In this document: positions 1 through 9,693 of the stretch, piece by piece
How positions within the stretch are numbered: the first letter of the stretch is position 1
Layout: the number at the start of each line of letters is the position of its first letter
Notes under the pieces: generated by a model
What the model was told of the DNA's origin: nothing
Seen by the model: only the letters and a program-made list of their open reading frames with translations
Databases searched by the model: none
Position numbers and translations under genes: made by a program
NCBI RefSeq assembly: GCF_003259155.1
Contig: NZ_QGMQ01000001.1
Location: 372,001 to 436,000, forward strand
Source: Marinimicrobium alkaliphilum
Lineage (GTDB): Bacteria; Pseudomonadota; Gammaproteobacteria; Pseudomonadales; Cellvibrionaceae
Length of the DNA stretch: 64,000 bases
Reading direction: 5' to 3'

Positions 1-1811
1 ACTCCAGCGTGGCCAACGTCTTTGCGCCTTACCGGCGATTTCTGACCATTTACCTGTTTATCGGTCAGGTGCCTGCGGCGGTTACCGCGATCATGCTTGG
101 CTATGTTGATGGTTACCTTTACGGCAGCATCATGCTGGTGTTCTATTTTATGCTGGCGCATCAAGCCAAGACCACCTCACAAACCTACTGGGAACGCCTC
201 GAGGCCAACTACGCCTTGCGTGAGCGGGCCAAAGGGTTGGAGAATCAACAGCGCAGCTCCCTTGCGGCGATCGAGCTGAAGAATGAGTTCCTGGTCAACC
301 TTGGGCATGAGTTTCGCTCTTCGCTCAATGATATTCTCGGTACCCTGGCTCTGGTGGATGAGAGTAAGCTTTCCGAGCGCGAGCGCGAGCTGCTGGCGAT
401 GGCCAGCAAGGCCAGCGAGCGTCAGTTGGATCTGGTCAATAACGTGGTCGATTTTTCCAAGATCACGACCAAGTCTCTCGACCTCGATGAAACGGTATTT
501 GATTTGCGTCGCCAGTTGGAGAAACTGGTTCAGGAGTTTTCACTGGAGGCACATCAGCAGGGTATCGAGCTCAACTACCTGTTTGATCCCGAATTACCCC
601 AGCGTGTACGCGGCGACGCGGCGCGTATGGGGCAGGTATTGGGCACACTGCTCAGCCACAGCCTGAAATTTGCCAGTAGCGGTACGGTGCTGGTCGAAGC
701 CAACTTCAATCAGGATCAGAGCGACAGCGGTGAGCTGCAGGTGGTTATCAGCGACTCGCGTCAGGGCCGGCATGCCGCGGACGATGGCCGTGATGACAGT
801 CCGGATGAAACTCTGACCGGTATCGGCCTGGCGATCTGCAAGGGATTGGCCGAGTGTATGGGGGGGCGTGTTCACATTCAGGAGCGGCGTGACACCGGGA
901 ATCGTATCGTCATCACCCTGGCGCTGGAAGTGGTGGCGCACGAGTTGAAAACCTTCGCCGAGGACGCCAGGCTGCGAGGCAAGCGTGTGTTGTTGGTGGA
1001 CCTGCCAGACACCATTGCCCAGGATATTGCCGATGAAATCGGGAATTGGGGTATGCAGAGTGCGCTGGTGGAAGGTTTTGATCAGGCGCTGGAGCACTTG
1101 CAGGCCAGTGAGAAAGCCCAGGAAGCCATCGATCTGGTGCTCATTTACAACAGGCTCAATAGCCTCAATGCGCTGGTGTTGTCCAAAGAACTGGCGACCC
1201 ACGATAGTTTTGGGGGGTTGCGTCAAGTTATTGCCATGAGCGTGCTTCAGCGGGATGCCGATGAAGTGCATGCGCACCTGCGGGATTACCCGCAGGTGAC
1301 CTGTATTGAAAAGCCCATTATGCGCAAGCGCTTGCACGATGTCATCGTACACCGACTGCTCCAGGATGCGGTGGGCGCCCCTCCGGAGCCGGAATCGGAA
1401 GAGGCTGAGACACCCAAACCGACCAGTGGTGGGCGGCGGGTGCTGTTGGTCGAGGAGCAGCGGGTCAGCCAGATGGTGCTCTCGGGAATGCTGAAAAAGC
1501 TGGGTTGCTATGTTCAGGTCAGCGCCAGCGGTAGTGAAGCGGTATCCATTGTGGAAAAAGACAAGTTCGACCTGGTGTTGATGGATTGCGACTTGCCCGA
1601 AGACGAAGGGCTTTCCTCCGCACGGGCCATTCGCGCCCTGGAAGCGGGCAGCGGGAACAAGCAACGCCTACCGGTGATTGCACTCAGTGGCCAGGGCGGG
1701 AGTGACGAGAAGTCCCGCTGCCTGGATGCGGGCATGGATGACCTGTTGGCCAAGCCTGTGCGCCTGGATGAGCTGTCGTCGCGCCTCAATCGTTGGTTGG
1801 CGGCGCGCTAG
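1..1811 (+). CDS. Hybrid sensor histidine kinase (5' partial)
   Basis: Membrane two-component kinase with a C-terminal receiver. The frame is open to the window edge, so the gene probably starts upstream; the first in-window start is GTG at 9 (residue 1 below). Two hydrophobic segments lie at about residues 12-30 and 39-50, followed by a coiled-coil stretch and a HisKA dimerisation box with phospho-acceptor His100 (GHEFRSS). The HATPase region is eroded: the N-box reads LLSHSLKF, with His where Asn is usual, and the DxGxG box reads DSRQG. A degenerate receiver-like segment (about 325-450) lacks a clear Asp pocket. The C-terminal receiver (about 476-597) keeps Asp526, the Glu482/Glu483 acid pair and Lys582. 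The receiver could accept phosphate; whether the kinase binds ATP normally is doubtful. The signal and targets are not visible. Confidence 0.85.
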   Translation, partial: SSVANVFAPYRRFLTIYLFIGQVPAAVTAIMLGYVDGYLYGSIMLVFYFMLAHQAKTTSQTYWERLEANYALRERAKGLENQQRSSLAAIELKNEFLVNLGHEFRSSLNDILGTLALVDESKLSERERELLAMASKASERQLDLVNNVVDFSKITTKSLDLDETVFDLRRQLEKLVQEFSLEAHQQGIELNYLFDPELPQRVRGDAARMGQVLGTLLSHSLKFASSGTVLVEANFNQDQSDSGELQVVISDSRQGRHAADDGRDDSPDETLTGIGLAICKGLAECMGGRVHIQERRDTGNRIVITLALEVVAHELKTFAEDARLRGKRVLLVDLPDTIAQDIADEIGNWGMQSALVEGFDQALEHLQASEKAQEAIDLVLIYNRLNSLNALVLSKELATHDSFGGLRQVIAMSVLQRDADEVHAHLRDYPQVTCIEKPIMRKRLHDVIVHRLLQDAVGAPPEPESEEAETPKPTSGGRRVLLVEEQRVSQMVLSGMLKKLGCYVQVSASGSEAVSIVEKDKFDLVLMDCDLPEDEGLSSARAIRALEAGSGNKQRLPVIALSGQGGSDEKSRCLDAGMDDLLAKPVRLDELSSRLNRWLAAR

Positions 1812-1816
1812 GACAC

Positions 1817-2629
1817 TCAGCTGAAGTTGGCCCAGATCGGGCAGTGATCTGAGGGCTTTTCCATAGCGCGAATCGTATAGTCAATGCCGGCATCGGCACA
1901 GCGGCCGGCCAGTGCCTCGCTCGCCAGAATCAGGTCGATGCGCAGGCCGCGCTTGGGGTCATCTTCAAACCCGCGGCTGCGGTAGTCAAACCAGCTAAAA
2001 CGGTCGTCAACTTCGGTGTGCAAGGCCCGATACGTATCTTCCAGTCCCCAATCCAGCAGTTCGTCCAGCCACTCCCGCTCTTCGGGCAAGAAACTGCATT
2101 TGCCGGTACGCAACCAGCGCTTGCGGTTCTGCTCGCCAATACCAATGTCGATATCCCGGTGAGAAATGTTCATGTCGCCCATGACCAGCAGCTGTTCTTG
2201 TGGACTGTGCTCGCGGCGCAAATAATCCATCAAACCCTGGTAGAAGCGACGTTTGGCGGGAAACTTGATCGGGTGGTCGCGGTTCTCTCCCTGGGGGAAA
2301 TAGCCGTTCAGGACAGTCACTTCTCCTCCCAGAGGCGAGGCAAAGCGGCCACCAATAAAGCGGCGCTGGGCGTCAGGCGAATCCTCAGGAAAGCCTTTGA
2401 TGACCGTCTTGAACGGGTGGCGAGAAAGTAGGGCGACACCATAATGCGTCTTCTGGCCGTGGAAGGCCACCTCATACCCCAAGGCCTCGATCGCGGCCTG
2501 GGGGAAGTCTTCATCCGTTGCTTTGGTTTCCTGTAAGCCGATAAAGTCTGGTTGGTGAGCGTCAATCACCGCTTCGAGCTGGTGCAAACGGGCGCGCACG
2601 CTGTTGATGTTGAATGACAGGGCTTTCAT
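1817..2629 (-). CDS. xthA: Exodeoxyribonuclease III
   Basis: AP endonuclease and 3'-5' exonuclease of base-excision repair, cytosolic, 270 aa, normal family length. It is an endonuclease/exonuclease/phosphatase fold protein: Mg-binding Glu34 lies in LQETK, the [11 protein letters not shown] block supplies the catalytic Asp/Asn, and the C-terminal SDHCPIW block carries the catalytic His262. It converges on the hybrid kinase gene, with only 5 bp between the stop codons, and lies downstream of prc on the same strand beyond a terminator, so it is probably transcribed separately. xthA and exoA names are both used for this family. Confidence 0.95.
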   Translation of the reverse strand: MKALSFNINSVRARLHQLEAVIDAHQPDFIGLQETKATDEDFPQAAIEALGYEVAFHGQKTHYGVALLSRHPFKTVIKGFPEDSPDAQRRFIGGRFASPLGGEVTVLNGYFPQGENRDHPIKFPAKRRFYQGLMDYLRREHSPQEQLLVMGDMNISHRDIDIGIGEQNRKRWLRTGKCSFLPEEREWLDELLDWGLEDTYRALHTEVDDRFSWFDYRSRGFEDDPKRGLRIDLILASEALAGRCADAGIDYTIRAMEKPSDHCPIWANFS

Positions 2630-2660
2630 CCCGGCAATCCTTTTGGTTACAGTGGGTTCA

Positions 2661-2686
2661 TAAAAAAGGCCCCACGCGGGGGCCTT
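2661..2686 (-). terminator. Rho-independent terminator of prc
   Basis: On the minus strand a stem AAGGCCCC/GGGGCCTT with a short loop is followed by a run of T (plus-strand A run 2662-2667). It lies 19 bp beyond the prc stop codon and before xthA. Confidence 0.85.
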
Positions 2687-2704
2687 GTGCAGATTTGAAT
2701 AGGC

Positions 2705-4840
2705 TTAAAAGTTTGCCAGTCGGGCGTTGTCCTGGCGTTCTAGTTCGCGAATAAAGTCGAGCAGAATATTGCCCGCTTCGAACAGCAAGGCATCACCATC
2801 CGGGTCGATTTCCTGAGAGTGGCGTCCGGCCGCGAGTGGTGATTCACCCTCGACGTCTTCGTCATCCAGGTCGGCGAAGTTCTCCAGCGGCTCCAGGCCT
2901 TTGGCCTGCCGGCGGATATTCTCAAGGGCCAGCGAGCGCGCCTCAATAGCTTCCTGCTCAGCCTGGCGCGTCGCTTTGCGCAGGGAAATGCGCTCGCGGT
3001 TGCGATTCTCTTCCATCAATCCGGCTTGACCGACCAGATAGGTGAAGTCCGGGTCGCGCGCGGCGCGCTGCTCGTGCGCCTGCTGCATCTCAGGCAGTAC
3101 CCGGTTGATATCAAAATAGCGGGCATGGGGCACGGCGTGAATTTTGTCCCAGGGCAGAGCGTGATCGTAGGCGCTCTCACCCACGTCTTCGAGGCTGACC
3201 ATGCTCGGGAACGCGATATCCGGAACAACGCCGCGGTGTTGGGTGCTCTCCCCGGAGATCCGGTAAAACTTGGATTCGGTGATTTTCAGTTGTCCCTCAT
3301 CCAGGGGAATCATGGACTGCACAGAGCCTTTGCCGAACGACTGAGTGCCGACGATGACGCCGCGGCCGTAGTCCTGCAGGGCGCCGGCAAAAATCTCCGA
3401 AGCGGACGCGCTCAGGCGGTTGATCAGTACCACCACCGGGCCGCGATAGGCGGCGCGCGAGTGGGAGCGGAAGTTGCGCGAGATCTGCTCGTTCGAGTGA
3501 CGAATCTGCACCACCGGCCCCTGATCGATAAACAGGTCAGTGAGGGTGGTCGCTTCCTGAAGCGAACCGCCGCCGTTGTTGCGCAAGTCAATGATCACGC
3601 CATCGACACCTTTTTCATCGAGCTCGCCCAGCAGACGATAGACGTCGCGGGTGGTGCTTTTGTAGTTGGGGTCGCGATTGCGATAGGCCTCAAAGTCCAT
3701 ATAGAAGGTCGGGATGTTGATGACCCCGAGGCGATACACGTCTTCGCCGCTGCCGAGTTCAAAGACGGCACTTTTGGCAGCCTGATCTTCCAGTTTGACG
3801 GTTTCGCGTTTGATGCTGAACGTGCGCGTGGGGCTGCCCGGCGAAGCATTGGCAGGGAGTACCTCGAGCCGTACGAGAGTATCTTTGGGGCCGCGGATCT
3901 TTTGCACGACCTCGTCCAGGCGCCAGCCAACGACGTCGACCATCTCGCCTTCGGCGCCTTGGCCAATGGCGACAATTCGATCGGCGGGGCGCAGATCGCC
4001 CTGACGGTCAGCCGGGCCAGAGGGCACCACGCGCAACACCTTGGTGTACTCGTCTTCGCTTTGCAGTACCGCGCCGATGCCTTCGAGCGAAAGCGACATA
4101 TTGATGTTGAAGTTCTCCATCGTGCTCGGCGTCATATAGCTGGTGTGCGGATCGTAGAGCGTCGCCAGGGCGTTGATCATGCGCTCAAAGGCGTCGTCGG
4201 CGGTTTGCTGGTTGATCCGGCGCAGCTGGCTCTGGTAGCGGCGGACCAACACTTCACGGGCGTCATCCAGGCCGCGCCCGGCCAGTTGCAGGTTGAGCAG
4301 ATCGGATTTCAGCCGCTTGTACCAATGGCTATCGGCGGCCTCCGCGTTGGCGGGCCACTCAGCTTTCTCCCAGTCGATAATCAGGTAGTCGTCGGCGTCG
4401 AAGTCATACTCGGTTTCGTCATCTTCAAGGCGCTCGAGCACCCACTCCAGGCGCGCGATGGAGCGCTCGCGGAAGCGATTGAAGATTTCGTAACTGGCCT
4501 TCAGGTCGCCGCGCTTGAGGTAATCGTCAAAGCGTGTGCGATGTTGATTGAAGTGCTCGATATCGGTACCGAGCAAAAAGCTGCGGGTGGGGTCGAGGCC
4601 CCGCAGATAATTATCCAGATAGCGCGATGAGAGCTCATCGTCAAAGCTGAGGCTGCGGTAATGGCGATCCCCCAGCTGCTTCACCACCTCAACCGTAGCC
4701 TGGCGCTGCTCTTTGGTGAAGGTCAGCGGCTCAACGGCGGACGCTTGCCCAGCGGCGCTGACGAGCAGGGCACCGGCAAGCAATAACAGGCGGACAAAAG
4801 GGGTCAACATCGGGCGAAACAGCACTTGGGATCTACTCAT
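2705..4840 (-). CDS. prc: Carboxy-terminal processing (tail-specific) protease
   Basis: Periplasmic S41 serine protease that trims C-termini of envelope proteins, in E. coli including FtsI and, with NlpI, peptidoglycan hydrolases. The 711 aa comprise a signal peptide ending near residue 36 (ASA), a Tsp N-terminal helical region, a PDZ domain at about 245-330, the S41 core, and a C-terminal DUF3340-like region from about 560. The catalytic dyad is Ser479 in NRLSASASEIF and Lys504 in SFGKG, spaced 25 residues as in E. coli Tsp. The protein ends with an acidic, charged tail. It is transcribed away from thrS and is probably monocistronic, with a terminator at 2661-2686. Confidence 0.95.
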   Translation of the reverse strand: MSRSQVLFRPMLTPFVRLLLLAGALLVSAAGQASAVEPLTFTKEQRQATVEVVKQLGDRHYRSLSFDDELSSRYLDNYLRGLDPTRSFLLGTDIEHFNQHRTRFDDYLKRGDLKASYEIFNRFRERSIARLEWVLERLEDDETEYDFDADDYLIIDWEKAEWPANAEAADSHWYKRLKSDLLNLQLAGRGLDDAREVLVRRYQSQLRRINQQTADDAFERMINALATLYDPHTSYMTPSTMENFNINMSLSLEGIGAVLQSEDEYTKVLRVVPSGPADRQGDLRPADRIVAIGQGAEGEMVDVVGWRLDEVVQKIRGPKDTLVRLEVLPANASPGSPTRTFSIKRETVKLEDQAAKSAVFELGSGEDVYRLGVINIPTFYMDFEAYRNRDPNYKSTTRDVYRLLGELDEKGVDGVIIDLRNNGGGSLQEATTLTDLFIDQGPVVQIRHSNEQISRNFRSHSRAAYRGPVVVLINRLSASASEIFAGALQDYGRGVIVGTQSFGKGSVQSMIPLDEGQLKITESKFYRISGESTQHRGVVPDIAFPSMVSLEDVGESAYDHALPWDKIHAVPHARYFDINRVLPEMQQAHEQRAARDPDFTYLVGQAGLMEENRNRERISLRKATRQAEQEAIEARSLALENIRRQAKGLEPLENFADLDDEDVEGESPLAAGRHSQEIDPDGDALLFEAGNILLDFIRELERQDNARLANF

Positions 4841-5220
4841 TGTCTTTCCGGTCTTTTCAGTAAGGTCGGGCGGTCAGTGCCGCCCCTGAACGGCAATAGC
4901 TGATACTACTATAGCCCACACACGTTGACTACAAATCGCGCCAGTGGTTGCAGGTGGGCAGGGGGCTTTCTGTAAACAAATGTTAATCGGGTTGAGGGGC
5001 TGAGGCGGTATCTATACCATTGTGAGCAAATATTCAGTCATGGGTCTGATGGCTCTGCCTCGATCATGGGTGTTTGTTTGCTGCTTGTGGGGCCCTCTGG
5101 GCCCCTTTTTTGCGCCTGTTGGCTCCTCGGCTGGCAATGGCGAGGGGCAATGCCGTATACTTGCGCGCTTTATGATGCACGTGGCCTTTGGTAGGGGTCA
5201 CCACTGACCAAGGATATGCT
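4841..5220. other. Intergenic region between prc and thrS
   Basis: A 380-bp divergent spacer. The prc-proximal part has a TATAGT -10-like hexamer on the minus strand (about 4908-4913). At 5007-5018 there is a small dyad GGTAT-CT-ATACC. At 5089-5111 there is a strong plus-strand intrinsic terminator with no gene in front of it. The 61-codon frame at 5022-5207 overlaps thrS out of frame, has no ribosome-binding site and looks non-coding. Confidence 0.6.
5089..5111 (+). terminator. Orphan intrinsic terminator in the thrS leader
   Basis: Stem GGGGCCC/GGGCCCC with loop TCT, followed by six T. It sits 110 bp upstream of the thrS start, with no upstream plus-strand gene, so it ends either a short leader transcript or an unannotated small RNA. 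It could act as an attenuator for thrS. Confidence 0.75.
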
Positions 5221-7140
5221 ATGCCAGTTATTTCCCTTCCCGACGGTTCCAAGCGCGAATTCTCCCAACCGGTTTCTGTCTACGATGTCGCCGCCGATAT
5301 TGGTCCAGGGTTGGCCAAGGCCACGATTGCCGGGCGCGTCAATGGTCAGCGCGCGGACGCTTGTGATGTGATCGAAGACGACGCCGAGCTGGTACTTTTT
5401 ACCGGCAAAGATGAAGACAGTCTGGAGATTATCCGCCATTCCTGCGCGCATCTGCTCGGCCACGCCATCAAGCAGCTGTGGCCGGATGTGAAGATGGCCA
5501 TCGGTCCGACCATTGAGAATGGTTTCTACTACGATGTGGATCTCGATCATCACCTGACTGACGAGGACATCGAAGCGCTGGAAAAACGTATGAAGGCGCT
5601 GGTCAAGACTGAATACGATGTGGTCAAGAAAGTGGTTTCCTGGCAAGAGGCTTACGATACCTTCAAGACCCGCAACGAACCCTACAAGCTGGAAATTCTG
5701 GAGCGGGATATTCCCCGTGACGCCACGCCGGGTCTGTACCATCACGAAGAATATGTCGACATGTGCCGCGGGCCGCACGTGCCCAATATGCGCTTCTGCA
5801 AACATTTCAAATTGATGCGGGTATCCGGCGCCTACTGGCGTGGGGATTCCGATAACAAGATGCTTCAACGCATCTACGGCACCGCCTTTGCGGACAAGAA
5901 GCAGCTGGCGGCCCATTTGAACATGCTTGAGGAGGCCGCCAAGCGCGACCACCGCAAGCTGGGCAAGAAACACCATTACTTCCACTTGCAGGAAGAAGCC
6001 CCGGGCATGGTGTTCTGGCACCCGCGCGGCTGGGCGATCTACAGCGCGCTGGAAGACTATATGCGCCAGGTCCAGCGCAACAATGGCTATCAGGAGATTC
6101 GCACTCCGCAGGTGGTGGATCGCACTCTCTGGGAGAAGTCCGGGCACTGGGCCAAGTTCAAGGACAATATGTTCACGGTGGAGTCCGAGGCGCGCGACTA
6201 CGCCATCAAGCCCATGAACTGTCCCTGCCATGTGCAGGTGTTCAACCAGGGCCTGAAAAGTTACCGGGAGCTGCCCCTGCGTCTGGCCGAATTTGGCAGC
6301 TGTCACCGCAATGAAGCCTCGGGCACGCTGACCGGACTGATGCGGGTGCGCGGTTTTGTCCAGGATGATGGCCACATTTTCTGTACTGAAGGCCAGATTC
6401 AGGATGAGGTGTCGGCCTTCACCGATCTGCTGTACCAGGTGTACGCAGATTTCGGCTTTGAGCAGGTGATCATCCGTATCTCCACGCGCCCGGAAGAGCG
6501 GGTTGGCAGCGATGAGGTGTGGGACAAAGCCGAGAAAGCGCTGATGGATGCCCTGGCCGCCAAGGGCCTCGATTATGACCTGTTGCCGGGTGAGGGGGCC
6601 TTTTACGGTCCCAAGATCGAATTCTCACTCAAGGATGCCATTGGCCGGATCTGGCAATGTGGCACTATTCAGGTGGACTTCTCCATGCCGGGGCGCCTGG
6701 ATGCCCAGTATGTTGCCGAAGACGGTTCGCGCCAGGTGCCGGTCATGTTGCACCGGGCCATTCTGGGTTCGTTTGAGCGTTTTCTGGGTATTTTGATCGA
6801 AGAATACGAAGGTGCCTTCCCGGCCTGGCTGGCGCCCGAACAGGCGGTGGTGCTCAATATTACGGACAATCAGGCCGAATATGTGAAAAAAGTCGAGAAA
6901 ACCCTGCGCAATAAAGGCTTTAGGGTCATTTCGGACTTGAGAAACGAGAAGATCGGCTTTAAAATTCGCGAGCATACCCTTCAGCGGATTCCCTACTTGC
7001 TGGTAGTCGGCGATAAAGAGATGGAATCCGGGGCTTTGGCCGTTCGCACCCGTGCGGGTGAGGATCTGGGGGTAATGACGATAGATGCCTTTGCCGAGCA
7101 GTTGTCTGCAGACATCGCCCGGCGTGGGCGCAAAGAGTAA
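5221..7140 (+). CDS. thrS: Threonyl-tRNA synthetase
   Basis: Class II aminoacyl-tRNA synthetase charging tRNA-Thr, 639 aa. Order: TGS domain (about 1-60), the SAD editing domain with the CRGPHV motif, the catalytic core with the MNCPCH zinc-ligand Cys and class II motifs 2 and 3, and the anticodon-binding domain from about 540. The start was set at ATG 5221 because AAGGA lies just upstream and the protein then begins MPVISLPDG as in homologues; a TTG at 5188 would add 11 unsupported residues. It heads the conserved thrS-infC-rpmI-rplT cluster. The leader carries an orphan terminator. Confidence 0.97.
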   Translation: MPVISLPDGSKREFSQPVSVYDVAADIGPGLAKATIAGRVNGQRADACDVIEDDAELVLFTGKDEDSLEIIRHSCAHLLGHAIKQLWPDVKMAIGPTIENGFYYDVDLDHHLTDEDIEALEKRMKALVKTEYDVVKKVVSWQEAYDTFKTRNEPYKLEILERDIPRDATPGLYHHEEYVDMCRGPHVPNMRFCKHFKLMRVSGAYWRGDSDNKMLQRIYGTAFADKKQLAAHLNMLEEAAKRDHRKLGKKHHYFHLQEEAPGMVFWHPRGWAIYSALEDYMRQVQRNNGYQEIRTPQVVDRTLWEKSGHWAKFKDNMFTVESEARDYAIKPMNCPCHVQVFNQGLKSYRELPLRLAEFGSCHRNEASGTLTGLMRVRGFVQDDGHIFCTEGQIQDEVSAFTDLLYQVYADFGFEQVIIRISTRPEERVGSDEVWDKAEKALMDALAAKGLDYDLLPGEGAFYGPKIEFSLKDAIGRIWQCGTIQVDFSMPGRLDAQYVAEDGSRQVPVMLHRAILGSFERFLGILIEEYEGAFPAWLAPEQAVVLNITDNQAEYVKKVEKTLRNKGFRVISDLRNEKIGFKIREHTLQRIPYLLVVGDKEMESGALAVRTRAGEDLGVMTIDAFAEQLSADIARRGRKE

Positions 7141-7157
7141 TTTTCGGAGAAACAGCT

Positions 7158-7697
7158 ATCAAACGAGATAATGCCAAAGGTAAGTCCAAGAAAGCCCGTA
7201 TTAACGATCAGATCGATGTCCCCGAGGTCCGACTGATCGGCCCGAACGGCGACCAGATCGGTATCGTCAAGCTGGAAGACGCCCTCAAGGCGGCCCAGGA
7301 GGCCGACTTGGACCTCGTAGAGATGGTGTCAGAGGCGGAGCCACCGGTCTGTAAGGTCATGGACTACGGCAAGCATCTGTTTGAAATCAAGAAAACCAAG
7401 GCCGCTGCCAAGAAGAAACAGAAGCAGCAGCAGATCAAAGAAATGAAGTTTCGTCCAGGGACGGAAGATGGGGACTATAAGGTCAAGCTACGCAACCTTA
7501 CACGTTTCCTAGAAAATGGGGACAAAGCCAAGGTATCTCTACGCTTTCGCGGCCGCGAGATGGCTCACCAGGAATTGGGCTTGGAAATGATGCAACGCAT
7601 CGAGCACGACCTGGAGGAATTGGGGACTGTTGAACAGGCACCCAAGATGGAAGGCCGTCAGATGATGATGGTCCTTGCCCCCAAAAAGAGAAAGTGA
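7158..7697 (+). CDS. infC: Translation initiation factor IF-3 (ATC start)
   Basis: IF-3 binds the 30S subunit, prevents premature subunit joining and proofreads the start codon. The reading frame holds the whole family sequence from [10 protein letters not shown] to [11 protein letters not shown] (179 aa, matching the usual ~180). There is no ATG, GTG or TTG in frame between the thrS stop and 7308, which is well inside the conserved N-domain. The only start that fits is ATC at 7158, eight bases after a GGAG ribosome-binding site (7146-7149). This mirrors the AUU start of E. coli infC, which lets IF-3 repress its own translation. It follows thrS by 17 bp and is cotranscribed with rpmI and rplT. 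Confidence 0.93.
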   Translation: MKRDNAKGKSKKARINDQIDVPEVRLIGPNGDQIGIVKLEDALKAAQEADLDLVEMVSEAEPPVCKVMDYGKHLFEIKKTKAAAKKKQKQQQIKEMKFRPGTEDGDYKVKLRNLTRFLENGDKAKVSLRFRGREMAHQELGLEMMQRIEHDLEELGTVEQAPKMEGRQMMMVLAPKKRK

Positions 7698-7757
7698 TCG
7701 GGCTTTTAGCTGCCTAGTTCACTTATTATTATCCATTAAATGCGGAGTACTATTCCC

Positions 7758-7955
7758 ATGGCATCAAAAGCTAAAGTACACAGTGGCGCCGCCAAGCGCT
7801 TCAAGAAGACCGGCGCTGGCTTCAAGCACAAGCACGCCAACAAGAGCCACATCCTCACCAAGATGACCACCAAGCGCAAGCGTCACCTGCGCGGCACCAG
7901 CATTCTTAACGAAGCTGATGCACCGTTGGTCAAGCGTATGTTGCGCGCCAATTAA
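7758..7955 (+). CDS. rpmI: 50S ribosomal protein L35
   Basis: 65-aa, strongly basic protein of the large subunit, with [16 protein letters not shown] at the N-terminus and an RLLRAN-like end (VKRMLRAN). The start is ATG 7758, preceded by a GGAG site (7744-7747); an upstream frame start at 7740 would add six residues foreign to the family. It lies between infC and rplT as in most bacteria, where L20 represses the pair by binding the leader mRNA; no specific L20 site was identified here. Confidence 0.96.
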   Translation: MASKAKVHSGAAKRFKKTGAGFKHKHANKSHILTKMTTKRKRHLRGTSILNEADAPLVKRMLRAN

Positions 7956-7994
7956 TCTGGCAGTCACACACCCAAATTTTGAGAGGAGAATGTT

Positions 7995-8354
7995 ATGGCC
8001 CGTGTTAAGCGTGGTGTAGAGGCGCGTCGTCGTCACAAGAAAATTTTGAAACTTGCCAAAGGTTATTACGGTGCGCGCTCGCGCGTGTTCCGGGTTGCCA
8101 AGCAGGCCGTGATCAAAGCCGGTCAATACGCTTACCGTGACCGTCGTGTCCGCAAGCGTAATTTCCGCGCACTCTGGATTACCCGTATTAACGCCCAGTC
8201 TCGTGCTGAAGGCGTGACTTACAGCCAGTTGATCGCCGGTCTGAAGAAGGCCAATATCGCTCTGGACCGTCGTGTATTGGCGGATCTGGCCGTTCACGAT
8301 AAGGCTGCGTTTGCAGCTGTGGTTGCACAGGCTAAATCAGCTCTGGCTGCTTAA
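7995..8354 (+). CDS. rplT: 50S ribosomal protein L20
   Basis: 119-aa basic protein needed early in 50S assembly, and in E. coli the autogenous repressor of rpmI-rplT. The sequence begins [19 protein letters not shown] and has the conserved NRRVLADLA-type segment near the end ([17 protein letters not shown]). A GAGAGGA site precedes ATG 7995. It is the last gene of the thrS-infC-rpmI-rplT unit and is followed by a GTAA-capped hairpin (8369-8388) and a strong terminator (8405-8437). Confidence 0.97.
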   Translation: MARVKRGVEARRRHKKILKLAKGYYGARSRVFRVAKQAVIKAGQYAYRDRRVRKRNFRALWITRINAQSRAEGVTYSQLIAGLKKANIALDRRVLADLAVHDKAAFAAVVAQAKSALAA

Positions 8355-8404
8355 TTGTCGGCAACTGTCCTGGTCGGTAACGACCAGGGGTGAATGCGAT
8401 AGAT

Positions 8405-8437
8405 AAGGGAGGGGCTGTTGAGGTCCCTCCCTTTTTT
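8405..8437 (+). terminator. Terminator after rplT
   Basis: Stem AAGGGAGGG/CCCTCCCTT with an 11-base loop, followed by a T run (8432-8437). A separate perfect hairpin CCTGGTCG-GTAA-CGACCAGG lies just upstream (8369-8388) without a T run. Confidence 0.85.
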
Positions 8438-8476
8438 ATTATGTACTGTTTCCCCGGGTTGGTTCTGATAGAGACC

Positions 8477-9649
<1,173 letters not shown>

Positions 9650-9693
9650 AGCGCCCCACAAACCGAATAACGCGAATTGATTAGAGACAGATT

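Noticed and set aside
3026-4630. 534-codon plus-strand frame opposite prc
   Set aside because: Lies wholly within prc on the other strand, with no ribosome-binding site and shadow-like composition; prc has intact catalytic motifs.
5022-5111. Threonine leader-peptide attenuator for thrS
   Set aside because: The frame before the terminator contains no threonine codons.
5170-6375. 401-codon minus-strand frame
   Set aside because: Antisense to thrS.
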